From a virus: a stretch of DNA of 20,018 bases. Below the pieces are notes generated by a model. That model made no database searches, was not told the origin of the DNA, and saw only the letters and a program-made list of their open reading frames with translations. The translations under genes and the position numbers were made by a program. Positions 14,196 to 19,565 of the stretch are shown here, piece after piece (position 1 is the first letter of the stretch; each line of letters opens with the position of its first letter). Where the stretch lies: the IMG/VR virus record IMGVR_UViG_3300023118_000031, positions 1 through 20,018 of that record; one strand, written 5' to 3'.

Positions 14196-14533
14196 GGCGT
14201 CACCTTCAGGCCAGCGGCAGCGATGGACTTCGAACAGGCTTTGCGCATACGGACAGCCGAGTGATAGGCGTCCATGTGGCTGTCGTCGATGGCATCTTCC
14301 GGGTCTTCTGGCACGGACGGCGCGGTCGGCAGTTCGATCACCAATACGGCGCGTGAGGACATCCAAGCATCGAACAAATCTGCGGCTTTCGGAGACATGC
14401 CTTCTTTCGGCAGCCATGTGGCTTTTACAATAGTCGAGCAAGACTCTCGAGCCAGACCCCCTCCGCACTTCTGGAACAGCGCTTCGGTTTGGGTGCTCAC
14501 AAGCCACTCTTCGAACTCTTGGCGTACAGTCAT
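14192..14533 (-). CDS. Phage protein of unknown function (113 aa)
   Basis: The ATG at 14533 follows AAGGAG with 6-nt spacing, a strong start, and overlaps the upstream stop by 4 bp. The product begins MTVRQEFEEWLVSTQTEALF. It contains SPKAADLFDAWMSSRAVLVIELP, a composition seen in short phage early proteins in which 'FE.W' and 'W..SRA' motifs recur. Function is unknown. Confidence 0.75.
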   Translation of the reverse strand: MTVRQEFEEWLVSTQTEALFQKCGGGLARESCSTIVKATWLPKEGMSPKAADLFDAWMSSRAVLVIELPTAPSVPEDPEDAIDDSHMDAYHSAVRMRKACSKSIAAAGLKVTP

Positions 14534-14742
14534 GCCGCACTCCTTATTTTCTCAGCGCGGTCACCAGCCTTGATAGCCAAAGCCTCCCGGTACAGCGCCG
14601 CTTCTTGATAGGTCAGTTGCCCGAGGAATTCAGCCATGTCGATGGCACCTTCGATGAAGGTACGATCCGGCGTCGGGGTGGGTGATCTGGCGAGTCGCGC
14701 GATGGCGAGGCCCAGATATGCGTCAGCGAGGTGCTTGCTCAA
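14530..14742 (-). CDS. Small phage protein of unknown function (70 aa), TTG start
   Basis: I chose TTG at 14742 because AGGAG lies 8 nt upstream and the TTG overlaps the previous stop (TTGA), matching the ATGA couplings around it; the alternative GTG at 14751 sits on the Shine-Dalgarno itself. The product is helical (SKHLADAYLGLAIARLARSP, then FIEGAIDMAEFLGQLTYQEA). Function is unknown. Confidence 0.65.
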   Translation of the reverse strand: MSKHLADAYLGLAIARLARSPTPTPDRTFIEGAIDMAEFLGQLTYQEAALYREALAIKAGDRAEKIRSAA

Positions 14743-15167
14743 AATCCACACTCCTCTGACTGGCGCAGGTACTCGGCGTCCAGCTCAACCGCCTTGACTG
14801 CATGGTGCTGCAACATCCCGACAGCGATGTCCTTGAGGGCCGATTTAGACCCCATCAGGTAAAGCGCCTGATCCCGGCCTTCGTACCGGTGGCCCCATAC
14901 GAGGTTTGCAATGACCAGTCGGGCAAAGGCGTCACGCTGATCCTCGCCGTCGATCTGGCGCGATGTCAGGTGCTCCTGAACCGCAGTAGCGAATTCGTCC
15001 GCCGTGATCTTTCCCTTGTCCGACTTCTTGTAGCCCCAGGTGACTGTCTCGCCATCCATCAGGCGGTTGGCGTTCTGTTCGATCCACTCGGTGACAGGGC
15101 CGTCATCGACCATGTCCGGCAAGCGGTTATCATATTCAGACTGAGCAAGCTGAAGTGCTGCGTTCAT
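14739..15167 (-). CDS. Phage protein of unknown function (142 aa)
   Basis: The ATG at 15167 follows TGGAGG with 8-nt spacing. The product (MNAALQLAQSEYDNRLPDMV) is helical and acidic. It has recognisable blocks such as TWGYKKSDKGKITADEF and ARLVIANLVWGHRYEGRDQA, but no known domain. It begins the run of 4-bp overlapped genes that extends leftward to 13408. Confidence 0.75.
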   Translation of the reverse strand: MNAALQLAQSEYDNRLPDMVDDGPVTEWIEQNANRLMDGETVTWGYKKSDKGKITADEFATAVQEHLTSRQIDGEDQRDAFARLVIANLVWGHRYEGRDQALYLMGSKSALKDIAVGMLQHHAVKAVELDAEYLRQSEECGF

Positions 15168-15190
15168 GGTGATGACCTCCAGATGAGGGG

Positions 15191-15463
15191 TTAGGCGACG
15201 GCTTTACCGCTTGGTGAATTTGGTAGCGGCTTGAACCAGTTACGATCAAAGTCCTGCATGGCCTTTTCTGGCGTATCACCGAAGCCGGCCACGCCGCTTT
15301 GCAGGTCGGCACCGAACAGCGCGCAGTATTGATTGCCGTCAATGCTCAGGGCCGGACGAAACGTCACGGCAGGTCGGGTATATGAAACCCGAATGTCCTC
15401 TGCCACCTGATTAACGATCTCAACAAACTTGCCTGAGGCATATGCGCTTTCGTAATCGTTCAT
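15191..15463 (-). CDS. Phage protein of unknown function (90 aa), HicB-like fold possible
   Basis: The ATG at 15463 is preceded by GGAG at 10 nt; a TTG three codons earlier is too close to that site. The C-terminal half (YCALFGADLQSGVAGFGDTP followed by EKAMQDFDRNW) has the 'G.GdTpeeA...f...W' pattern seen in HicB-like antitoxin folds and in many phage hypothetical proteins. No toxin partner is adjacent. It may be a small regulator, but this is weak inference. Confidence 0.75.
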   Translation of the reverse strand: MNDYESAYASGKFVEIVNQVAEDIRVSYTRPAVTFRPALSIDGNQYCALFGADLQSGVAGFGDTPEKAMQDFDRNWFKPLPNSPSGKAVA

Positions 15464-15472
15464 GCTGCTCAA

Positions 15473-16053
15473 TCTCCATACTGATTAACCAAACACACGG
15501 AGCTGCCCACTCAAGAACGCGGTCGGCCAGATAGGCAGCGGAGGATGGACAGTGCGGTATGTTCGGTGGGGGTTCCGCATGTGCGGGCACTACTCCGATG
15601 TGCTTCGAAGGGTGGCCTACCTTTCGGCCAATGCGCGGTGACATCGACGGCCTAGCTGTCCGCTGCCTGTTAGGTATTGGTCGCAGCCTTCAGGCTTTCT
15701 GCGACGCACAGGTCAATCGGCTGGCTTACTTCATGGCGCAATCTCCTGTTGCTCGCTCACTGGGAAGGCAGTGGCTACCTGTTGAATGGGGTGCAGATGA
15801 CCGGAGCTGATCCCGGCACGACTATTAGCGGCCTTAGTGACACCGGAGTTTCACCGGGGCGAAGGTTTCAGCCGCTTATTCTTGGACTCGCCGTGGCCAT
15901 CTGGGCGCTTACTCACTTTACCGGCCACGATTCCCGCGATCCCTCAGGTCTTACACTTGCCCGTCAGCCCGGGCATTCATCTGCATCGGTAGAGCGTCTC
16001 GCCGGTAACGACATTTGATCCGGACGATTCAAGGCGCTCTCCGATAAAGACGA
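15473..16053. other. Unassigned 580-bp stretch with leftward micro-ORF candidates
   Basis: No ORF here looks convincingly coding. Leftward candidates are: 15485-15580 (31 aa, MRNPHRTYRT...); 15617-15709 (30 aa, GTG start, basic with two Cys, EGCDQYLTGSGQLGRRC); 15775-15843 (22 aa, GTG start); and 15851-15928 (25 aa, GTG start, very basic, GKVSKRPDGHGESKNKR). Another frame over 15420-15644 (74 aa) and a stop-bounded frame ending SEQQEIAP are also possible. A CAGGAG followed by ATG-AAG-TAA lies at 15726-15748. It may hold several micro-genes, decayed genes or a non-coding RNA; I cannot choose. Confidence 0.4.
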
Positions 16054-16079
16054 GAAAGCCCGAGATCACCCGGGCTTTC
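16054..16079 (-). terminator. Terminator-like palindrome in the leftward operon
   Basis: GAAAGCCCG (16054-16062) and CGGGCTTTC (16071-16079) form a 9-bp stem with an 8-nt loop. Leftward it is followed by a pyrimidine-rich TCGTCTTT. The A..CCC/GGG..T form makes it potentially bidirectional. It falls 15 bp after the last of four overlapping micro-ORFs and before the rest of the early operon. Confidence 0.55.
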
Positions 16080-16094
16080 CTATTCCTATGTTTC

Positions 16095-16181
16095 TCAGAG
16101 TCTATGCCGCAGTTGGAAGGCCTCGGCGTGCTGTCCTGTTACATAGCTAGTCCTCTTGTTCGTTGCCGCTACCGAACCCAT
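16095..16181 (-). CDS. Micro-ORF (28 aa), basic, function unknown
   Basis: The ATG at 16181 lies 2 bp after the stop of the preceding micro-ORF. The product starts MGSVAATNKRTSYVTGQHAE. The ribosome binding site is poor. It is supported only by tight packing with its neighbours and by ending just before the terminator. Confidence 0.35.
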   Translation of the reverse strand: MGSVAATNKRTSYVTGQHAEAFQLRHRL

Positions 16182-16183
16182 GT

Positions 16184-16273
16184 TCAGCCACGGAGGGAAT
16201 GCAGGTGGGCGGTTATAGGCCGCAGTTTCGTCCGCATCGGTGAAGTGATCTGTCTGGCAGCGACATCCAGCAT
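16184..16273 (-). CDS. Micro-ORF (29 aa), basic, function unknown
   Basis: The ATG at 16273 overlaps the previous stop by one base (TGATG). The product is MLDVAARQITSPMRTKLRPI plus nine residues, basic and amphipathic. GTGAG lies about 7 nt upstream. It is supported by the stop-start overlap; function is unknown. Confidence 0.4.
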   Translation of the reverse strand: MLDVAARQITSPMRTKLRPITAHLHSLRG

Positions 16274-16398
16274 CAGCAACTCACGCGAGGTTGCCTCGGG
16301 CCTTTCAGGTGCGCGTCACCCGTCCAGCCGTGTAGCCCACGCCACAGGGCATTCAGATCACTTCCCGATGAGCGCTCGCAAGAACGCCGACGACTCAA
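16273..16398 (-). CDS. Micro-ORF (41 aa), TTG start, basic
   Basis: The TTG at 16398 overlaps the stop of the 32-aa membrane peptide as TTGA, as at 14742. The product (SRRRSCERSSGSDLNALWRG...) is Arg-rich. The Shine-Dalgarno (GGTGG) is modest. An ATG-started longer frame (from 16464) would run through the membrane-peptide gene and is less likely. Confidence 0.4.
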   Translation of the reverse strand: MSRRRSCERSSGSDLNALWRGLHGWTGDAHLKGPRQPRVSC

Positions 16399-16493
16399 GA
16401 CCACACCACCATCAGCCCAAACGCGAGGGCATTCAGCGCTATAGCTGCAGTCAGTAACCCCCATGCTTGGGGTGGGGATGGTTCGGGGATCAT
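16395..16493 (-). CDS. Small single-pass membrane peptide (32 aa)
   Basis: The ATG at 16493 follows GGAG with 7-nt spacing. The product has a short Pro-rich head (MIPEPSPPQAW) and one clear hydrophobic helix (GLLTAAIALNALAFGLMVVW). Its start lies in an inverted repeat: ACCCCCATG (16457-16465) with CATGGGGGT (16491-16499). In the leftward mRNA this could hide the start codon. Function is unknown; small phage membrane peptides often affect the host envelope or superinfection. Confidence 0.6.
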   Translation of the reverse strand: MIPEPSPPQAWGLLTAAIALNALAFGLMVVWS

Positions 16494-16514
16494 GGGGGTG
16501 CTCCGGGGTGAGAT

Positions 16515-16865
16515 CTAAGCGGCAGACTCGGCTTGCTCAATCTCTGCCTGAACTGCTGCCAGATCGTCTTTGCAGGCGATCATCGCGGTTAGTTCCTTCT
16601 TGATAAGCTTGGCGAGCGCTCTTGCAGATAGGGCTTCGAAATCTTCGCGGATGACCTCGGCCATCGCGGCGTTAAAGGCTTCGGGCGAGTCATGGTAGTT
16701 GGTCGCCCCGGCATATGATTGGCCGCAGTACTGCGCAGCGAACTTAACGTTGGCGAACAAATACTTCTGTCCGCTCTGCGAGTCCGTCTTCTGTTTGTTG
16801 CCCAGCCAATCAGTGGCACGTTTAGCCTCAAGCTTGGCTGCCTGATATTTCTTGTAGCTCTCCAT
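16515..16865 (-). CDS. Phage early protein of unknown function (116 aa)
   Basis: The ATG at 16865 follows GGAGG with 7-nt spacing; longer in-frame starts run into a hairpin. The product begins MESYKKYQAAKLEAKRATDW and contains KYLFANVKFAAQYCGQSYAGATNYHDSPEA, a segment with regular aromatic spacing. A helical end (LAKLIKKELTAMIACKDDLA, then AAVQAEIEQAES) is probably coiled coil. No family is certain. It is the first sizeable gene of the leftward operon. Confidence 0.8.
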   Translation of the reverse strand: MESYKKYQAAKLEAKRATDWLGNKQKTDSQSGQKYLFANVKFAAQYCGQSYAGATNYHDSPEAFNAAMAEVIREDFEALSARALAKLIKKELTAMIACKDDLAAVQAEIEQAESAA

Positions 16866-16941
16866 CTCAAATCCTCCAGTTGACCTTCCGAATGCCGCAC
16901 GGGGTATGCGCGGCATTTGTGAAACTCACTGCTCGCCTGAA
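16866..16941 (-). other. Leader hairpins upstream of the first large leftward gene
   Basis: Two stems can form in the leftward mRNA: AATGCCGC (16891-16898) with GCGGCATT (16910-16917), 8 bp with an 11-nt loop, and CGCCTG (16934-16939) with CAGGCG (16946-16951), 6 bp with a 6-nt loop; the latter contains the stop codon of the 41-aa ORF in its loop. Neither has a T-run. Confidence 0.45.
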
Positions 16942-17067
16942 TCAGCAGGCGTACTTCTGTTTCCTTCTCTCTGGCCGCGACCCTGTCCGCCAGAAAACTG
17001 ATTTCGGTGCTTTACGCTGCACACCCGGGTCAGTTGCCAACCCTCTGAACCGTTGAGGCCGATTCAT
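16942..17067 (-). CDS. Arg/Lys-rich 41-aa ORF, first of the leftward operon (N-like position)
   Basis: The ATG at 17067 follows AAGG with 5-nt spacing and lies about 60 nt after the predicted leftward transcription start. The product has 12 Arg/Lys in 41 residues and only two acidic ones (MNRPQRFRGLATDPGVQRKA, then FWRTGSRPERRKQKYAC). It occupies the position of λ N, the RNA-binding antiterminator, and is followed by a compact RNA hairpin. It is shorter than known N proteins, and no boxA was recognised. The antiterminator role is speculation from position and charge. Confidence 0.45.
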   Translation of the reverse strand: MNRPQRFRGLATDPGVQRKAPKSVFWRTGSRPERRKQKYAC

Positions 17068-17109
17068 CGCTGCCTTGTTGCTGGGCTTGTTAGGCCCTGC
17101 CCTGTCAGA

Positions 17110-17128
17110 AACTGCGTGCTGCGCAGAA
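17110..17128. promoter_or_regulatory. CI/Cro operator-like site 1 (leftward promoter)
   Basis: CTGCG (17112-17116), five-base spacer, CGCAG (17122-17126), with the right half extended to CGCAGAA. It overlaps the predicted leftward transcription start region. Confidence 0.65.
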
Positions 17129-17137
17129 CATGGGGTA

Positions 17138-17165
17138 ACTATAAGCCAATTCATTTCTGCGTCAA
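17138..17165 (-). promoter_or_regulatory. Leftward early promoter (PL-like)
   Basis: On the minus strand -35 TTGACG (17165-17160), 16-bp spacer, -10 TATAGT (17143-17138), both near consensus. Transcription would start at about 17131 and run into the leftward operon. Operator-like site 2 covers the -35 and site 1 covers the start region, so repression by CI is expected. Confidence 0.65.
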
Positions 17166-17173
17166 GCGCAGAA
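17155..17173. promoter_or_regulatory. CI/Cro operator-like site 2 (leftward promoter)
   Basis: The best copy: TTCTGCG, TCAAG, CGCAGAA, perfect 7-bp arms with a 5-bp spacer, overlapping the -35 of the leftward promoter. Confidence 0.75.
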
Positions 17174-17203
17174 TGCAATTATTTTCAATTATTTTCAGGC
17201 AAC

Positions 17204-17225
17204 AAAAAACCCGCTCTAAGGCGGG
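17204..17225 (-). terminator. Rho-independent terminator of the repressor gene
   Basis: Read leftward, CCCGC (17225-17221), a 6-nt loop, GCGGG (17214-17210), then TTTTTT (17209-17204). It lies about 30 nt after the repressor stop and isolates repressor transcription from the leftward promoter. Confidence 0.85.
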
Positions 17226-17253
17226 CTTCGTAGAGGCGGCTATTAACTGGCTG

Positions 17254-17889
17254 TCATAGGCCGATTTGGCGGGTATCCACTACTCTGCCAATGAAGTGGC
17301 AGTTCTCAGTGACCTCGATACCACGGTAGGTTGGGTTGAGCGGCCTTAGATACTTGTGCCCAGCATCTTCGACGTACTGCTTGAAGGTGCATTCACCGCT
17401 ATCCGCAAGCCGGACAACGTAGTACTTCCCGCTTACTAGCTCTTCATCTGGCTTGACAAGGATCAGAGATCCTTCGGGAAACGTCGGCATGTGGGAACTC
17501 ATCATCGAATCCCCGCGAACCTCTAGCCAGAATCCGCTGGCTCCCGCATTCATTGTTGACTCCAGCCACTGCTCTGCATCCTCAGGCCGAAAACTGTCGA
17601 TGGTTTCAGCCAATTGCCCTGCAACCACCCAACTTATTACTGGGTATCTCACCGGGTCTGTGCTGGGCTGAAGCGTCTCTACGACGTTCGAGTGAACGAT
17701 GGGTGCCTGAGATACTAGCTCCATGCCCAGCACCACCATAATCCTTGTCATCAGCTCTTGACTAGCCCCCTGCTTGCCAGTCTCGAACCTGGATAGATTC
17801 CCCGTATCACTGTCAACCAGGTGCGCCAGAGCCTCAAGGGTCATACCTCGGGCCTTTCGTGCCTTTCGAATTTCTTTGCCTATGTCCAT
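17254..17889 (-). CDS. CI-type repressor (HTH + S24/LexA-like peptidase)
   Basis: The protein is 211 aa and maintains lysogeny by repressing the early promoters. I chose the ATG at 17889; an in-frame extension to 17988 would run through the operators. The N-terminal HTH_3 domain (about 3-58) has its recognition segment at SDTGNLSRFETGKQ. A linker leads to the cleavage dipeptide Ala90-Gly91 in WVVAGQ. The S24 domain carries Ser128 in RGDSMM and Lys170 in CTFKQY, the Ser-Lys dyad for RecA-stimulated self-cleavage, so induction by DNA damage is expected. The start lacks a good Shine-Dalgarno sequence. Operator-like sites lie on both sides of the gene. Confidence 0.93.
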   Translation of the reverse strand: MDIGKEIRKARKARGMTLEALAHLVDSDTGNLSRFETGKQGASQELMTRIMVVLGMELVSQAPIVHSNVVETLQPSTDPVRYPVISWVVAGQLAETIDSFRPEDAEQWLESTMNAGASGFWLEVRGDSMMSSHMPTFPEGSLILVKPDEELVSGKYYVVRLADSGECTFKQYVEDAGHKYLRPLNPTYRGIEVTENCHFIGRVVDTRQIGL

Positions 17890-17926
17890 GAGATTAATTC
17901 TCGCCTTCCTCCTGCGCTGCACGCAA
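17889..17926 (-). promoter_or_regulatory. Possible repressor-maintenance promoter giving a leaderless mRNA
   Basis: On the minus strand TTGCGT (17926-17921), 18-bp spacer, GAGAAT (17902-17897), followed by exactly 7 nt to the A of the repressor ATG. Transcription would then begin at the start codon, as for λ cI from PRM. This agrees with the missing Shine-Dalgarno. The hexamers are weak matches. Confidence 0.35.
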
Positions 17927-17928
17927 AG
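17910..17928. promoter_or_regulatory. CI/Cro operator-like site 3 (imperfect)
   Basis: CTGCG (17912-17916), CTGCA, CGCAA (17922-17926): the same spacing as the other sites, with one mismatch in the right half. It overlaps the -35 of the possible repressor promoter. Confidence 0.5.
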
Positions 17929-17947
17929 CGCAGGACGCAGATTTTGC

Positions 17948-17976
17948 TTGCGTTCAATCTGCGCACTGCGCAGAAT
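17948..17976 (+). promoter_or_regulatory. Possible rightward early promoter (PR-like)
   Basis: TTGCGT (17948-17953), 17-bp spacer, CAGAAT (17971-17976). Hexamer matches are moderate, but operator-like site 4 lies precisely between them, and the Cro-like gene begins about 27 nt after the expected start. Confidence 0.4.
17957..17975. promoter_or_regulatory. CI/Cro operator-like site 4 (rightward promoter)
   Basis: TCTGCG, CACTG, CGCAGA (17958-17974) form a near-perfect palindrome with the same 5-bp spacer as sites 1-3. Confidence 0.7.
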
Positions 17977-18009
17977 AGGAGCCAACATTCAAATACCGGG
18001 AATCTAGGC

Positions 18010-18249
18010 ATGACCCCACTCAAGCAAGCACGCACTGAAAGGCACTGGACACTGGCCGAGGTCTGCGCGCGCCTTGCCAAGTGTGGCGACCAGATCGATA
18101 CCGGCAACCTTTCCAGAATCGAGCGCGGCGTACAGCGAGCCTCTTCTGGTCTGGCCGAGGCGCTGTGTCAGGTCTTCAACAACGAGATCAACGAAATTCA
18201 GGTGCTCTACCCAGAGCGCTTCACCAGCTCTACCCAATCTGCCGCTTAA
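18010..18249 (+). CDS. Cro-like HTH regulator
   Basis: The protein is 79 aa. The ATG at 18010 follows GGGAA with 7-nt spacing and is divergent from the repressor. It is a single HTH domain. Its recognition segment IDTGNLSRIERGVQRAS shares DTGNLSR, then E, G, Q and AS at the same positions as CI (DTGNLSRFETGKQGAS), so both proteins should read the same operators. As in λ, it probably shuts down repressor synthesis and later early transcription. No dimerisation or peptidase domain is present. Confidence 0.85.
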   Translation: MTPLKQARTERHWTLAEVCARLAKCGDQIDTGNLSRIERGVQRASSGLAEALCQVFNNEINEIQVLYPERFTSSTQSAA

Positions 18250-18277
18250 ACCCATTCATCAGCCATTAGGAAAGCCA

Positions 18278-18466
18278 ATGTACGAAGACCCGAAGCACCT
18301 AAACCACAACGAAACCAAGGTCCGTTTGAGCGATGAGTACGACGAGTACCTGCGCTCTCTCGCAAAGATTCACGGGACACAGAAAGCCGTGCTTGCTCGG
18401 GAAATTCTGAAAGCTGCCATTCAGCAGATGAGGGATGAGCTTACCCGCGTTCAAGACATGGCCTGA
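18278..18466 (+). CDS. Small DNA-binding-like protein (62 aa), possible ribbon-helix-helix
   Basis: The ATG at 18278 follows AGGA with 6-nt spacing. The product (MYEDPKHLNHNETKVRLSDE) has a short beta-strand ETKVRLS followed by two helices (YDEYLRSLAKIHGTQKAVLA and REILKAAIQQMRDEL), the order of an Arc/CopG-type ribbon-helix-helix domain. It lies in the position of λ cII and probably acts as a regulator. It is not a confirmed CII. Confidence 0.65.
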   Translation: MYEDPKHLNHNETKVRLSDEYDEYLRSLAKIHGTQKAVLAREILKAAIQQMRDELTRVQDMA

Positions 18467-18486
18467 AGGCCCGCAATGGAGGCCGT

Positions 18487-18726
18487 ATGCCTGAGACCCA
18501 AAGCGAACTGTCATTGCGACAGGTCGCGGATTTTGAAGACATCAAGTTTCTTGAGCAGGCAGCCGCCGAGCTTGGGATTACACCGCAGCAGTTAGCGAAG
18601 GAACTGATTGAGCGCCACATCGTTGCCAGGACAAGGCCAAAGACGATGCAAGGGACAGTTCATACATTCCGCCGCCCCTACAACCAAGCGAGAGCAAAGC
18701 CTGATGAGGGCCTGAAAAGTGAATAG
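18487..18726 (+). CDS. Small early protein of unknown function (79 aa)
   Basis: The ATG at 18487 is preceded by GGAGG only 4 nt away. The product begins MPETQSELSLRQVADFEDIK. A helical middle (LEQAAAELGITPQQLAKELI) looks like a short DNA-binding or dimerisation helix pair. The end is basic and disordered (RPYNQARAKPDEGLKSE). It lies 20 bp after the 62-aa gene and ends just before a terminator. Confidence 0.7.
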   Translation: MPETQSELSLRQVADFEDIKFLEQAAAELGITPQQLAKELIERHIVARTRPKTMQGTVHTFRRPYNQARAKPDEGLKSE

Positions 18727-18739
18727 ACACAAAACGGAG

Positions 18740-18777
18740 GCACAAAAAAACCACCGGGCAATGGTGGCTTTTTGTGC
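18740..18777. terminator. Terminator after the first rightward genes
   Basis: GCACAAAAA (18740-18748) and CCACC (18751-18755) pair with GGTGG (18763-18767) and TTTTTGTGC (18769-18777) around a 7-nt loop. The A-rich/T-rich flanks make it usable in both directions. It lies 14 bp after the stop at 18726, before the Rha gene. Confidence 0.8.
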
Positions 18778-18809
18778 AGCACATAACTTAACACTCTGTG
18801 AGGCCGATT

Positions 18810-19565
18810 ATGCATACCTCTAATACAGATGTACAGGGCCTCAATAAGCCCGCGCCACAAAATGGGATCTACGGATACGTGGCGCCAGTTGTGACAATGA
18901 GCAGCTCGGAGATTGCCCAACTGACCGGCAAGCTTCACAAGAATGTCATCCGTGACATCCGCGACATGCTCGATGCGCTGCAAGAAGATGGCTCGGATCT
19001 GAGCCATGTCCGGGAAGACAAAGATGGTCGAGGCTACACGGCAGAATTTCACCTTGATCGCGAACTGACTGAAACACTTCTCACCGGCTACAGCATTCCT
19101 TTGCGCCGTAAGGTGATTCATCGACTGCATGAGCTGGAGCAAATTGTTACGCCTCGCGTCATCGCCACACTCCCAGACTTCTCCAATCCAGCCGCAGCCG
19201 CTCGCGCATGGGCTGAGCAGTTCGAACTACAGCAAGCCGCCAGCCAGGCATTGGCTATCGCAGCCCCAAAGGTTGACTTCGTAGATCGCTACGTCGAATC
19301 AACCGGCCTTAAAGGCTTCCGTCAGACCGCCAAACTGCTGGGCGCTAATGAGGCCCGATTCCGTGAGTTCCTTCTGGACAAGCGAATCATGTACCGCATG
19401 GGCGGGGAGTGGCAGGCATACCAGAACCACGTAGACGCTGGCCGTTTCGATGTGAAGACCGGCACCTCTGACAGTGGACACGCATTCAACCAAGCCAAAT
19501 TCACCCCCAAAGGCGTCACTTGGGTGGCTGGGTTGTGGGCTCAGTACAAGCTGGAGGTCCAATAA
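18810..19565 (+). CDS. Rha family phage regulatory protein with KilAC antirepressor domain
   Basis: The protein is 251 aa. I chose the ATG at 18810, with GAGG 6 nt upstream; a GTG four codons earlier lacks such a site. The N-terminal Phage_pRha domain (about residues 28-112) includes SSEIAQLTGKLHKNVIRDIR and YSIPLRRKVIHRLHELE. The C-terminal KilAC/ANT domain (about 145-245) includes the winged DNA-binding pattern FRQTAKLLGANEARFREFLL and YRMGGEWQAYQNH, ending TPKGVTWVAGLW. Rha/KilAC proteins act as antirepressors or regulators in lambdoid phages. The stop overlaps the replication gene start (TAATG). Confidence 0.9.
   Translation: MHTSNTDVQGLNKPAPQNGIYGYVAPVVTMSSSEIAQLTGKLHKNVIRDIRDMLDALQEDGSDLSHVREDKDGRGYTAEFHLDRELTETLLTGYSIPLRRKVIHRLHELEQIVTPRVIATLPDFSNPAAAARAWAEQFELQQAASQALAIAAPKVDFVDRYVESTGLKGFRQTAKLLGANEARFREFLLDKRIMYRMGGEWQAYQNHVDAGRFDVKTGTSDSGHAFNQAKFTPKGVTWVAGLWAQYKLEVQ

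Noticed and set aside
15559-16018. Rightward open frames of 83 and 113 codons
   Set aside because: No ribosome binding site, unlikely composition, and opposite to the surrounding operon; treated as chance frames.
15955-16050. tRNA-like piece (GGTAGAGC followed by a CGATTCAAGG-like loop)
   Set aside because: D-arm and T-arm stems do not pair, the anticodon loop lacks T33, and no acceptor stem closes; not a tRNA.
16104-16457. Rightward 117-codon open frame
   Set aside because: It is antisense to a better supported chain of leftward micro-ORFs and has no upstream Shine-Dalgarno.
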